From assembly GCA_937899835.1 (NCBI GenBank), contig CALCCE010000291.1, positions 1-64,000 on the forward strand: DNA of 64,000 nt, read 5' to 3'. Below, one piece after another: positions 36,479 through 44,968 of this stretch. Positions within the stretch are counted from its first letter, which is position 1; the number at the start of each line of letters is the position of its first letter. This stretch comes from an uncultured Flavobacteriales bacterium. GTDB taxonomy: Bacteria; Bacteroidota; Bacteroidia; Flavobacteriales_G; Salibacteraceae. Under the pieces are notes generated by a model, which saw nothing but the letters and a program-made list of their open reading frames with translations, ran no database searches and had not been told where the DNA came from. Position numbers and translations under genes: made by a program.

Positions 36479-37954
36479 CTAACCCTTTGGGTTTTCCAAT
36501 TCTGTGCTTTTCCGTTGTGGTTGAAAATAAATCCACTTTACCAAAATGGCCAATGGGAGCAGGCTGAGGTATTTGAGGGCGCTTCCCTCAACCAGAATTA
36601 CGGTTATTAGGATTGCTGAAGGAAGTAAGGCCCCAAAAGCTCGCCAATCTGGTGGGCGGCCGAAAAGGGTTTTGGCCACCACGATAGTTTGAATGGGCAG
36701 AAAAAGCAACATCGAGGCCATTAATCCATAAATAAGGCCCAAAACTCCCCAAAAGTAGGAACAAAGTACCATGCTTATGATGTTAAGCGATTTTATGGCA
36801 ATCTCAAAATAGGCGTTCAATCGGGCCTTCCCGGCACCATTAAGAAAAAAGTAAGGCACAATGGTTTGAGCAATCAAAGCCTCATAGGCAATGAAACCCA
36901 ACAGAAAGGGCGCAGCCTTGGCATAGCGCGGTTCGCCAAGCCACAGCGTGAATACCCAATCGCTGAGTAGAAACAAAACTAAGAGCACTCCCAGCGAAAC
37001 ACTGATGAGGGTTCCCCGAGCACGTTGGTACAACGACCGGATGTCAGCGTTTTTCTCTAGTTGCCCCGAAATGTAGGGAAACAGCCAGCTGGAACCGGCC
37101 GCCAAAACGGTGTGCAATTGGGTGTAGACCATATAACCGAGGGCATAGTAGGCCAGGGTGACGGTGCCTCCCAGGTAGGCCACCAAAGGTTTGTCAATCT
37201 GAGCAGCAATCAGGACAAATACCGATTGAACCCAAGACCAAACGCCAAAGCCGAAAACTTCGCGAAAAGTATCCCGGTGGAAACCGGGTTTTAACCAAGA
37301 GAAGGAAAAGATGCGGCCGATCATAAACGCCTCAGCCAACAGCGCCACAAAGGAGACGATAGCTGTAGCTGCGAAAATCCGGAGCAGTCCGCCCCCGAAA
37401 CTCACTACTGCTACTTGTGCCATAAGTACGGCCATTTTAGAGAAGATGGCGAACCTTGCTGCCCGGTCGAAGCGTTCATAGCCTCGAAAAATGGAGAGAA
37501 AAATTTGTTCCAGAAAACGAAAGCCAAGGGTGGTTGCTCCGATCGGAATCAGTAGACTCACCCATGTGGTCAGGCCTTCTTTTTCGCTCAACCAGGGAAG
37601 CAAAGGCACCAGCCAGGCCACCAGAAATCCGGCCGAAATGACCAATAGGGCCAGACCCAGGTAAATGGTGTAGTTGGTTTGAACCACCAGTTTGATTTTC
37701 GCTGGTTGGTTTTGTGCGCGGTATTTGGAAACGAACTTGATCGTAGCATCCCCAAGGCCGATATTCAGCACTCCGATACTGGCGATGATGCTGTTGGCCA
37801 AAATCCAAATGCCATACTCCGATTCTCCGAGTTGATCGAGGAAAAAAGGGGTAGCCAGTAGCAAACTGGCGGGGTAAACCACCACTTCTACTACACTCCA
37901 CAAGGAGTTGCGCGCATGCCCCGAACGGAGCAATTTGTTGATTTTAGGTTTCAC
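36479..37954 (-). CDS. Oligosaccharide flippase (Wzx / MATE-MOP superfamily)
   Basis: 491 residues if started at GTG 37954, which gives a normal basic N-terminus (KPKINKLLRSGHARNSLW) and normal length. ATG 38026 is an alternative, but would add 24 residues without family character and cross the promoter of the divergent gene. About 12-14 membrane helices. Predicted to move lipid-linked repeat units across the inner membrane. First gene of the operon flippase-FkbM-GT2-Wzy-GT4-GT-ligase, all on the minus strand and mostly overlapping. Confidence 0.85.
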   Translation of the reverse strand: MKPKINKLLRSGHARNSLWSVVEVVVYPASLLLATPFFLDQLGESEYGIWILANSIIASIGVLNIGLGDATIKFVSKYRAQNQPAKIKLVVQTNYTIYLGLALLVISAGFLVAWLVPLLPWLSEKEGLTTWVSLLIPIGATTLGFRFLEQIFLSIFRGYERFDRAARFAIFSKMAVLMAQVAVVSFGGGLLRIFAATAIVSFVALLAEAFMIGRIFSFSWLKPGFHRDTFREVFGFGVWSWVQSVFVLIAAQIDKPLVAYLGGTVTLAYYALGYMVYTQLHTVLAAGSSWLFPYISGQLEKNADIRSLYQRARGTLISVSLGVLLVLFLLSDWVFTLWLGEPRYAKAAPFLLGFIAYEALIAQTIVPYFFLNGAGKARLNAYFEIAIKSLNIISMVLCSYFWGVLGLIYGLMASMLLFLPIQTIVVAKTLFGRPPDWRAFGALLPSAILITVILVEGSALKYLSLLPLAILVKWIYFQPQRKSTELENPKG

Positions 37955-38004
37955 GCAAAATAGTTCGGGTGCAGGGGTGGCCGCGAAATTAGAACAAATT
38001 TGAA

Positions 38005-38012
38005 TACTTTTG
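38005..38012 (+). promoter_or_regulatory. Candidate -7 box for the Wzz-like gene
   Basis: TACTTTTG followed by C matches TAnnTTTG, 20 bases before the ATG at 38033. Lies in the divergent spacer between the flippase operon and the chain-length gene. Confidence 0.5.
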
Positions 38013-38032
38013 CGGCTCGAAATCATCGTTAA

Positions 38033-38962
38033 ATGACTGAAAAAGAAGACCATCCTTCCTCGAAAAATCCGATCCCTGTAGACCAGATTGATTTTGGTCC
38101 CTTTTTTAGCGGATTGCGCTGGTTCTTTGCCCAAATCTGGAGTGGGACCGTTTTTGCTTTTCGGGCTTCTCTCAAGCGTTGGTGGCTCATTGGTTTATGG
38201 TCGGCCATCGGAGTGGGTCTTTCGGTATTGGTTTACCTCATGTTGCCTAAACAATACGAAACCGATACCCTCATGACTTCTGGGGAAATGGGCAATGAGT
38301 ACTGTTATGAGCGGATCAACAACATCCGTAGGATGGTCAACAATGAATCTTTCGACCTGGTAGCCGAAGAGTTAAACCTGGAGTTAGAAGAGGCAGAAAC
38401 GATCAACGACTTGGTTTACCTCAACTTTCATCGACGGATTAACCCACTGGATTCAATTGAAGATGTTGATCTTTTTAGGGTGGCCATTAGCGTTTTTGAT
38501 GTATCGGTACTTGAGAAAATCAACTTACAGCTGAAAGCGTACCTGGAAAACAACGAATTTGCGTTGACCCGAAAAGGCCTGGCCCGTAACCGGATGCAAA
38601 TCATGATTGCCAAGCTCAACCAGGACATTGAGGAAATGGACAGCCTGAAGGTACTCGTGGCCCAAAGCCTAACCCCTCGAGGTACCGAAGGAGGGTTTGT
38701 TTTTGGAGAACCGGCCGATCCGATCGCCGTATATGAAAAGCAGAATTTGCTGCTTGAGAGTCGTATCCAGTTCGAAGATCAGCTCAGGGTGATGGACAAC
38801 ATCGAGATCGTCACCTATTTCACACCTTTCCAAAAACACACCAGTCCAAAGTTGTTTTTATTGGCTCGGTTTGGGGGAATTGTTGGTTTTACTATTGGCT
38901 TTATTTGGGCTTTATTAGCCTTCTATCGGAAAAACCGAAAAGGTACTTTAGTCCAAGCTTAA
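38033..38962 (+). CDS. Wzz-like polysaccharide chain-length / co-polymerase protein
   Basis: 309 residues. Membrane helix 1 ~49-71 (WWLIGLWSAIGVGLSVLVYL), periplasmic helical domain ~72-272, membrane helix 2 ~275-298. This is the Wzz/PCP layout that sets polymer length together with Wzy. The classic Pro-rich motif before helix 2 is reduced (YFTPFQKHTSPKLF). There is no C-terminal BY-kinase domain. Divergent from the flippase operon; its stop codon shares TTAA with the convergent DUF6745 gene. Confidence 0.75.
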   Translation: MTEKEDHPSSKNPIPVDQIDFGPFFSGLRWFFAQIWSGTVFAFRASLKRWWLIGLWSAIGVGLSVLVYLMLPKQYETDTLMTSGEMGNEYCYERINNIRRMVNNESFDLVAEELNLELEEAETINDLVYLNFHRRINPLDSIEDVDLFRVAISVFDVSVLEKINLQLKAYLENNEFALTRKGLARNRMQIMIAKLNQDIEEMDSLKVLVAQSLTPRGTEGGFVFGEPADPIAVYEKQNLLLESRIQFEDQLRVMDNIEIVTYFTPFQKHTSPKLFLLARFGGIVGFTIGFIWALLAFYRKNRKGTLVQA

Positions 38963-40101
38963 GTTTCAATCTGAGGGCGGTAGGTATCCGCTGTTTTACC
39001 AAAAGTCCAGGCTACTGCATCCCAAACGTTGTTCAGTCCTGGCGGAACACACAAGAAATAGACCCTTTCGGTAGAAGGGCAGCTTACCCTGGCAAAGTAG
39101 AGGTAATCTTCGGCCAACTCATCCACTTCTCTGGTGCGGTATAGCACCTGAGGAGCTCCACGCAGGTCTTTGTCTGCATCCAACTCGATTAAGTCCAGCA
39201 AACTTCCGAAGCGTTCACTTCCCAATGCCTCTTGCATACAACGCCTCACTTCAGCATTGTCTACCTGCATGATGTCTTTTCGAGTAATCGTTTCCGGGCG
39301 TTCAATCAACTGCTCCGATACCCGAATTCCATTCCAATAATACAGCTGGTATCCATCAGCCCAGCGCATTGCTGGTCCATCTTCTGACCAAAGTTGATTT
39401 TGTGAATTATAAGCGGCTATTTGTGGGTTGAGGCATACGACCACCAATTTTTCGTAAGCAATCAATTGATAGCATCCTGCTTGCAACATTTCTATCCAGG
39501 ATTGAAACAGGTCGTGTCGAATGAGCCCATTTCGCAAGTAATAGTCGCCAAAAGCCGCCCAACCGATATCGTCCCAACTACCGTGTAGGGCGGGTGTGAA
39601 ATACCGAAGCTTACGGCGTTCCATTTCTGCTTTGACCTGAAGTTCGATCAAGGCCGAGCCGTTGTCGCGGTAGCGCAGTTGAAGGGGTTTCCAAAGTGCC
39701 TGCCGTACGGTATTGGTAGGCTGATTGGTTAATTTTTCGGTGAGTTCCCGAGCCAGCCGATCACCGATAAACTCCCAAAGTTGATTGTTGATGGGTTGCG
39801 GTGGCGAGGTTGCTTCAAACCCTTCTAAGGCGATGATCCGTTGATAGAGTACCTGCTCAACGGGGTTTTGAATATCAATCGGTGTGTTGTAAAACAAGTG
39901 ATTGATCGCCAATTGAGCAGCCAAGGGGCTGTCTACTACGAGTACGTTAGGTTGAGGTAACTCCAGGTCATTATAAAAAGACTGGAGTTTTGCTGACCAA
40001 AATTCTGTAGAAACATTTTTCCTTTGCGTGCAATTCTGTTTCCAGTCTTTTGCAATCAAAGCGGATAAATCCGGATCAAAGTCAGACCGGGAAGAGGGCA
40101 T
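38959..40101 (-). CDS. DUF6745-family protein
   Basis: 380 residues from ATG 40101, which overlaps the upstream stop by one base (TGATG). Recognised as DUF6745 from the C-terminal half: AMRWADGYQLYYWNGIRV, ERPETITRKDIMQVDNAEVRR, MQEALGSERF, and the tail DAVAWTFGKTADTYRPQIET. The N-terminal half (~1-210) is helical with VLVVDSPLAAQLAI. No catalytic motif, signal peptide or membrane helix; it is cytoplasmic. Members of the family are found in very diverse bacteria and have no established function. The neighbouring small gene is a frequent partner as far as I recall, so the pair is best read as one module. Stops within TTAA shared with the Wzz-like gene. Confidence 0.8.
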   Translation of the reverse strand: MPSSRSDFDPDLSALIAKDWKQNCTQRKNVSTEFWSAKLQSFYNDLELPQPNVLVVDSPLAAQLAINHLFYNTPIDIQNPVEQVLYQRIIALEGFEATSPPQPINNQLWEFIGDRLARELTEKLTNQPTNTVRQALWKPLQLRYRDNGSALIELQVKAEMERRKLRYFTPALHGSWDDIGWAAFGDYYLRNGLIRHDLFQSWIEMLQAGCYQLIAYEKLVVVCLNPQIAAYNSQNQLWSEDGPAMRWADGYQLYYWNGIRVSEQLIERPETITRKDIMQVDNAEVRRCMQEALGSERFGSLLDLIELDADKDLRGAPQVLYRTREVDELAEDYLYFARVSCPSTERVYFLCVPPGLNNVWDAVAWTFGKTADTYRPQIET

Positions 40102-40472
40102 CAGTCCTTGATAAGGCGAATGGCGCGGGCGTAAGGATTGTATTCTCGTTGACGAATCACCCGGTAGCGACCCGGAGGAACCGCAATTTTGTGGTGTTCT
40201 TCTGTCCAAATTCCAGAATCAATCAGCAAGTGCTCTAATGCCGCTTCGGCATCTACTTCCAAGAAGTGGGTAACAAAACCACCATTTTCGGTGCTACTGC
40301 CTTCTTCAGCTACCAACACTTTCACGTCTCCTTGGATAAAATGACCGTGGTTGCTCGCTTCACCTTCTGCCAGCAGGCGCTCTGTAGTAGGAGTTCCCTC
40401 TGGTAAATCGTCTATTCTTTCCAACAGAATGTCACCCTGCCGGTATTGCACAATAGAATTCAAATCGCTCAT
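40101..40472 (-). CDS. Small partner protein of the DUF6745 gene (RQGD family)
   Basis: 123 residues from ATG 40472; the frame continues five codons further to a TTG but the ATG gives the typical start. Features: YRQGDILLERIDDLP at the N-terminus, RLLAEGEASNHGHFIQG, and a C-terminal HHKIAVPPGRYRVIRQREYN. This matches small proteins I recall beside DUF6745 genes in actinobacteria and cyanobacteria; they have no formal name. The GEASNHGH histidines suggest a metal-binding or small beta-barrel fold (inference). Translationally coupled to the DUF6745 gene. Confidence 0.72.
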   Translation of the reverse strand: MSDLNSIVQYRQGDILLERIDDLPEGTPTTERLLAEGEASNHGHFIQGDVKVLVAEEGSSTENGGFVTHFLEVDAEAALEHLLIDSGIWTEEHHKIAVPPGRYRVIRQREYNPYARAIRLIKD

Positions 40473-40538
40473 ATCACTTGCTTTCAATCACATTAACGAT
40501 TAGGGCTCAGAAAAGTTTGCCTAAATACAAGCCTAAAA

Positions 40539-40922
40539 TTAAGAAACCTTTGCCGGAAATCCTTGAATAAGGTTTTTCTCTTGTCCGAAAAAACTGAACA
40601 AGACCCCACCAACGGAATATGCAATGAGGTCAAAAGGGTCGGCGTGATGCACAGTGCTCCACTTGGGCAAAAGCCATTCAAACACCAATCCAAAATAAAT
40701 TACGGTAAAAGCGATGTGCTTCCAATTGAGCACGTAGCCGGGATTTCGAAACACCCAGGTGCGTTGCACCCACAGCGCAATGGTTAAGGTAATGGGCAGT
40801 GCAACAATATCGTCGAGGTAGGCATGCACGTAGGGCAGGAAAATCCCCAGCTTTTCCAATCCCTGGTTGGCCCAAAACAAAGTAGCCGAAACAACAAATA
40901 GCGGGTTTAAAAACAGGCGCAT
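40539..40922 (-). CDS. Small four-helix membrane protein
   Basis: 127 residues, four hydrophobic helices (~5-22, ~33-52, ~66-86, ~95-112). The sequence resembles small Bacteroidota membrane proteins often labelled magnesium citrate secondary transporter (FWANQGLEKLGIFLPYVHAYLDDIVALP), a label I consider weak; a VanZ-like fold is an alternative. Two bases separate it from the upstream zinc-ribbon gene stop, so they form an operon. Confidence 0.65.
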   Translation of the reverse strand: MRLFLNPLFVVSATLFWANQGLEKLGIFLPYVHAYLDDIVALPITLTIALWVQRTWVFRNPGYVLNWKHIAFTVIYFGLVFEWLLPKWSTVHHADPFDLIAYSVGGVLFSFFGQEKNLIQGFPAKVS

Positions 40923-40924
40923 AG

Positions 40925-41194
40925 TCAGTGGACAAAAATGGAGGAGAGGTAAACAATGACGGAGACCACCGCAAAAAAGATGAGTTGCGCGATGTAGAGG
41001 AAGGACTTTCCCGACTTAAGCCACCACGGATCAATGGCATAAATTTTTACAAAGCGGAATTCAAAAGGATTGATTTTATTGCGTTTCGACACTTCCTGCT
41101 TGTAGCGCTCATCAGTCACTTCCCCGCAGTAATTACAGGTTTGACGGTCTCCATGGGTCCAGAGGCCACAGTGTTCGCATTTGATTTTCCGCAT
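40925..41194 (-). CDS. Small zinc-ribbon membrane protein
   Basis: 89 residues. An N-terminal zinc ribbon with C6-x2-C9 and C20-x2-C23 (KCEHCGLW, TCNYCGEV) and one C-terminal membrane helix ~66-87. The ribbon faces the cytoplasm if the helix is a simple C-tail anchor. Such proteins may be adaptors; no function is known. First gene of a two-gene operon with the four-helix protein, and has a good promoter match directly upstream. Confidence 0.72.
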   Translation of the reverse strand: MRKIKCEHCGLWTHGDRQTCNYCGEVTDERYKQEVSKRNKINPFEFRFVKIYAIDPWWLKSGKSFLYIAQLIFFAVVSVIVYLSSIFVH

Positions 41195-41217
41195 GTTATG
41201 CTAAATGCCTTGGGCCA

Positions 41218-41244
41218 CAAAAGTACAACAGAGCTTACATGCAA
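41218..41244 (-). promoter_or_regulatory. Promoter of the zinc-ribbon gene
   Basis: On the minus strand: TTG (41242-41244), 16-base spacer, TACTTTTG (41218-41225), 23 bases before the ATG. Full Bacteroidota-type match. Confidence 0.6.
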
Positions 41245-41388
41245 CCCTATGAATTGAATTGAAATCGAGGAGATAGGGTGAATTAAACCTACTTTAAAGC
41301 AATGGCACAATACGCATATTACCTATCCAATTTCCGGGTTTTATGCTCAATTTTGCACTCCCTCCCCTTCACGTCAATATTTACGATT

Positions 41389-41823
41389 ATGCAAGAAGTC
41401 TATCGAAGTGTAGACAACACCCAGGTAACCTGGTTCGACACCGAAAACCAGTATTACCTGATGTTCACAAAAGGGGACGTTTCGCACAAAATTTATCAGG
41501 AGAGCAACCATGCGCTCTACGATGCCATGCTGACTTACAAAAGCATGAAATTTTGCTATGATCTGAGCGAGATGAAGCGCACCGATATGGTGTCGAGGGC
41601 ATGGTATACCACCAGTTTTTTGCCCAAATTTTTTCGGCGGTATGGAGGGCACTTTGTGGCTGCCATTGTACGGTCTCAAAACCGGTTCGAAAACATGTCA
41701 ACCGAATTTTTAGCCAAAGCGGCCTCTAAATTGGGCATGCAAGGCAAAGTAGAATTCTTTGACGACCTGGAATCGGCCAAAAGCTGGATTGTGCAACAAC
41801 ACACTGCCCCGCCTAACCCTTAA
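41389..41823 (+). CDS. STAS/SpoIIAA-like protein
   Basis: 144 residues from ATG 41389 ([17 protein letters not shown]); an in-frame ATG 29 codons further upstream would add a hydrophobic non-family segment. Layout of a SpoIIAA-like alpha/beta protein: [14 protein letters not shown] in the central strand, a C-terminal [12 protein letters not shown]. The same closing pattern (YFDNVDEAASWL) occurs in the protein at 63472-63867. Possible signalling adaptor; no partner is adjacent. It overlaps the convergent VOC gene in TTAA. Confidence 0.6.
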   Translation: MQEVYRSVDNTQVTWFDTENQYYLMFTKGDVSHKIYQESNHALYDAMLTYKSMKFCYDLSEMKRTDMVSRAWYTTSFLPKFFRRYGGHFVAAIVRSQNRFENMSTEFLAKAASKLGMQGKVEFFDDLESAKSWIVQQHTAPPNP

Positions 41824-42245
41824 GTGGCAAACAGCTGTTCGTCTTGTTTAAACGACTTGAATTCCAGGGCATTGCCGCTTGGATCAAGGAAAAACATGGT
41901 GGCTTGCTCTCCCGGTAAACCTTCAAACCGTAGGTAAGGCTCGATCACAAACTCCATGTTTTGGGCTTTTAGACGTGCTGCGAGTTGATGCCATACCTCC
42001 CATTGCAACACTACCCCAAAATGGGGAACAGGCACCGAATGGCGGTCCACTTCGTTGTGGATGACTGGTTTGGAAGTGGTTTCTGACAGGTGCGCTGATA
42101 ACTGGTGCCCAAAAAGATCGAAATCTACCCATCGTTCGGCACTTCGACCGATGGAGCAGCCTATTAAATCCCGGTAAAATCGAATGGTTTCCGGGAGGTT
42201 GTTCACTGGAAAGGCCAGGTGAAAAGGTCGAATGGGTCTATCCAT
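41820..42245 (-). CDS. VOC-family (glyoxalase/bleomycin-resistance fold) protein
   Basis: 141 residues, two beta-alpha-beta-beta-beta modules. Metal-ligand positions are recognisable: His in RPFHLAFPV, His in [10 protein letters not shown], Glu in GNALEFKSF, with the [12 protein letters not shown] signature of this superfamily. Reaction unknown. Overlaps the SDR gene by eight bases and ends in TTAA shared with the STAS-like gene. Confidence 0.88.
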   Translation of the reverse strand: MDRPIRPFHLAFPVNNLPETIRFYRDLIGCSIGRSAERWVDFDLFGHQLSAHLSETTSKPVIHNEVDRHSVPVPHFGVVLQWEVWHQLAARLKAQNMEFVIEPYLRFEGLPGEQATMFFLDPSGNALEFKSFKQDEQLFAT

Positions 42246-42972
42246 TTTTTAAGATGTTATCTGCCCAATTTGGGGCAATTCGATGGAGCAGCCGCAGCTT
42301 GCCCGTTTTGCCAATGTTGATTTCAGTGCGGTTGCGTTGAAAGGCTTTGATGAACTGATCGGTAAGGCTTTCAGGAGTTTCTTCGCCGGTATGCCTGCCT
42401 TCCGTCATGGGAGTATCGATCAAAGGCGGCAATACCTCCATGACCTGGATGCCGGCTTTCTCCAATTGGTAACGCAGGGCCTTGCTAAAAATGTGCAGCC
42501 CTGCCTTGCTGGCGCAGTACACCGGTGCCGACTGCTTTGGAACAATGGCCAAGGCTGAACTGATATTGACCACCACCGGATCAGGGTTACTTTTTAATAC
42601 GGGAACCAGGGCAGCGGTTAGTTTCAAGGGAGCAACCAGGTTCACGTTGAGCTCTTCATCAATTTTTTCCCAGGCTTCGGCGGCATCTAACCAAGAGTAT
42701 TGGTGCTGAATGCCGGCATTGTTGATCAATATATTGATCCCGGCATGCTGTTGCTGGACGGTTTCTACCAATTGCTGTAGCGATACAGGAGACCTCAGGT
42801 CGGCCGCGATACCTGTAAAATGAGCGTGCTCCTCTTGCATTTGGGCCAATACCGAGTGGTTTCTTCCAGTACCGATCACCCGATTGCCCATGGCTAAGAA
42901 TCGTTTTGCAATGGCCTTGCCAATGCCAGAGGTGGCGCCAGTGATCAAAAGCGTATTGCCCTGTAGTTTCAT
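42238..42972 (-). CDS. Short-chain dehydrogenase/reductase (DltE-like)
   Basis: 244 residues from ATG 42972, chosen because the family N-terminus [12 protein letters not shown] follows. TGATSGIG cofactor motif (11-18), NNAG (84-87), catalytic Ser S139 (NISSALA), Tyr Y152 and Lys K156 (YCASK). Classical SDR; resembles the DltE subgroup, though no dlt operon is present. Coupled to the VOC gene by overlap, so the pair may act on one small-molecule substrate. Confidence 0.9.
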   Translation of the reverse strand: MKLQGNTLLITGATSGIGKAIAKRFLAMGNRVIGTGRNHSVLAQMQEEHAHFTGIAADLRSPVSLQQLVETVQQQHAGINILINNAGIQHQYSWLDAAEAWEKIDEELNVNLVAPLKLTAALVPVLKSNPDPVVVNISSALAIVPKQSAPVYCASKAGLHIFSKALRYQLEKAGIQVMEVLPPLIDTPMTEGRHTGEETPESLTDQFIKAFQRNRTEINIGKTGKLRLLHRIAPNWADNILKNG

Positions 42973-43215
42973 GCAGATAAATGTATCCCATCTTCTTTGG
43001 ATGAGCAGCCTTTTGATTGAGAATGGCCAGGAAATACTTTCATCGTTTGAATTCCGTTTATATGGCGGTTCAATTTTCCAATTCTTCGATAAGTACCTCA
43101 ACCCGGCAATGCATGCTAAGCATCGGGTACAGCAGTCAGTTTGTAACCAAAATGGCTTTGTGTCTTATAGAAGAACCTTCAATTGGTAGTTGACTTCCAA
43201 ATTAAAATTTGCTTC

Positions 43216-44058
43216 ATGCACCCATCCTCCTCCTCTTGTCGTGCTTTTGCTATTGCCTTATCGGTTTTGACTTCGTTTGTGTTGCTTCCGGTGGTAATTT
43301 TTGGTCAAACTGCTGAATCGTCACGAGCGACCGTCTTCAAAAAAAAGCCAAATATCCCTCATTTTAGAGTGGGCTACACCAACGATCAGGGATTTACCCG
43401 TTCTTCCTGGAGCGATGAGTCTGAGGTCCATTTGGGCGACATCACCCGCGAAAACGAGTCTATGGGAGGTTTGGAACTGACACTAGCCTATCAGTCGGTT
43501 AGCCGATGGGGAATACAAAGCGGAATTCGGTATGCGAACCACCGTTTTCGAATGCAATTCAGTGAAGTGGGAAAGAACAACACTGCCTTTTTGAATTATA
43601 GAGTAAGGCGTTTATCCATTCCTCTTTTGGTCAGTTATGAACTAAAGCCGATCCCGCTTACCGGCTGGCGCTTTCGAATGGCAGCGGGGCCAAGTTTTGA
43701 TTGGGCACGACCGATTTACTACAGCGGATATGAAGTCCTGCATTCAGACCTAATCACTACTTCCAATACCTTATGGAGTGAGGTAGGTTCGGTGACTTCC
43801 CTCACCACCGCTTTGCGCTTGGAATCTAGCATCGGCTATCAAACCGATCGCGTTGGAACTTTTGAATTTGGCTACCTCTATCAGCAAGGTTTCTCACCGG
43901 TGCTGGAAGGAAAACTCTACCTAAGGGACAATGAAAACCAATCTGTAGCACAAGGAAGGGATGCGAATGCCAACTTAGACAGTTACAACATTCAGTCCAA
44001 CGGATCTTCGATATCCTTGTTTTTTCGCTATTGGTTGCCCATTTCCCGTAAAAATTAA
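43216..44058 (+). CDS. Outer-membrane beta-barrel protein 1 of the tandem cluster
   Basis: 280 residues from ATG 43216; signal peptide ~1-31 ending VIFGQ. The rest shows alternating hydrophobic strands (WGIQSGIRYANHRFRM, IPLLVSYELKPIP, FRMAAGPSFDW) and a final strand ending in SSISLFFRYWLPISRKN, characteristic of porin-type barrels. Member of a four-gene tandem family with the closing (Y/W)(W)LP pattern; the most diverged of the four. Function unknown. Confidence 0.75.
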   Translation: MHPSSSSCRAFAIALSVLTSFVLLPVVIFGQTAESSRATVFKKKPNIPHFRVGYTNDQGFTRSSWSDESEVHLGDITRENESMGGLELTLAYQSVSRWGIQSGIRYANHRFRMQFSEVGKNNTAFLNYRVRRLSIPLLVSYELKPIPLTGWRFRMAAGPSFDWARPIYYSGYEVLHSDLITTSNTLWSEVGSVTSLTTALRLESSIGYQTDRVGTFEFGYLYQQGFSPVLEGKLYLRDNENQSVAQGRDANANLDSYNIQSNGSSISLFFRYWLPISRKN

Positions 44059-44062
44059 CCCT

Positions 44063-44884
44063 ATGCGTATGTTTCGTTTTGTTTTATGTTTCGTTTGCCT
44101 TTTGCCGTCATTAGCGTTTGCTCAAGCTCCCTTGCGTATTGGTTTTATAGCAGCTGTAGGACCTTCTGTTCCGGCAAGTTCTGAAGGGAGCGATCTTTCT
44201 TATGGTTTCACTGCTTCTAATCCACCGATTACCTATGGCTCAGGAATACGATTGGCATGGGTACCAGATCGAGGCTTGGGCTGGGCTACGGGTTTGGATT
44301 TTAATGTTCATTCCATGGACTTTCTGGCTGTAGAAGGCAATGAAACGGAGAAAGTGCTCCTTGGTAATGCCGATCGGTATGCCCTTCCATTGATGCTTCA
44401 CTACCGAGTAGGTGGGGCCAATGGTAGATACTCCCTGCAATTAGGAAGTGGTTTCACCGCTGAATACAATCGAATCTCAGAATCGACCTACATTGGAGGA
44501 TTTAGATACGCTGATGATCGGCAGGGAAACTTATTGTCTATTACGGCTCCGGAAGCTTACCGGATCTCAGCGGTCAATCCTATCAACAGTTCCTTCCGGG
44601 CAACGACCTCCTTATCGATTGACCTCAATCGAGGAGGGCGTATAGATTTAGGAGCGCTGCTCAATCTGGGTTTGTTTCGACTGCACAAGGCCGAATACTA
44701 CGACTTGGAGGCAGATGAAACGGCCACCATCGATTCAAACACCGATTTTGATACTTTTCTTGCGGTTCGTCAGATTAATCAACAATATGAAATCGTTTCG
44801 AGAGGCAACTACCTGCAATTTTTCATCAGGGCCTGGGTACCACAAAACTTCTACTCCAAAAAGAGAGGCGACAAATCTGAGTGA
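44063..44884 (+). CDS. Outer-membrane beta-barrel protein 2 of the tandem cluster
   Basis: 273 residues. Signal peptide ~1-21 (FVLCFVCLLPSLAFAQ); barrel strands with IRLAWVPDRGLGWATGLDF, RYALPLMLHYRV, RGGRIDLGALLNLGLF and a terminal YLQFFIRAWVP. The RGGR-(I/A/L)-(D/E)-LG-LL segment and RYA(I)PLM(L)HYR are shared with proteins 3 and 4. Four bases separate it from gene 1, so both are likely co-transcribed. Confidence 0.78.
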   Translation: MRMFRFVLCFVCLLPSLAFAQAPLRIGFIAAVGPSVPASSEGSDLSYGFTASNPPITYGSGIRLAWVPDRGLGWATGLDFNVHSMDFLAVEGNETEKVLLGNADRYALPLMLHYRVGGANGRYSLQLGSGFTAEYNRISESTYIGGFRYADDRQGNLLSITAPEAYRISAVNPINSSFRATTSLSIDLNRGGRIDLGALLNLGLFRLHKAEYYDLEADETATIDSNTDFDTFLAVRQINQQYEIVSRGNYLQFFIRAWVPQNFYSKKRGDKSE

Positions 44885-44968
44885 GCAAGCCAAAATGGCA
44901 ATCGTTTTTCAGTTAAAAAAGCAAGCTTTTCCACCTTCTTTTCCTTCAATACTGCTTTTTAAATCAAG

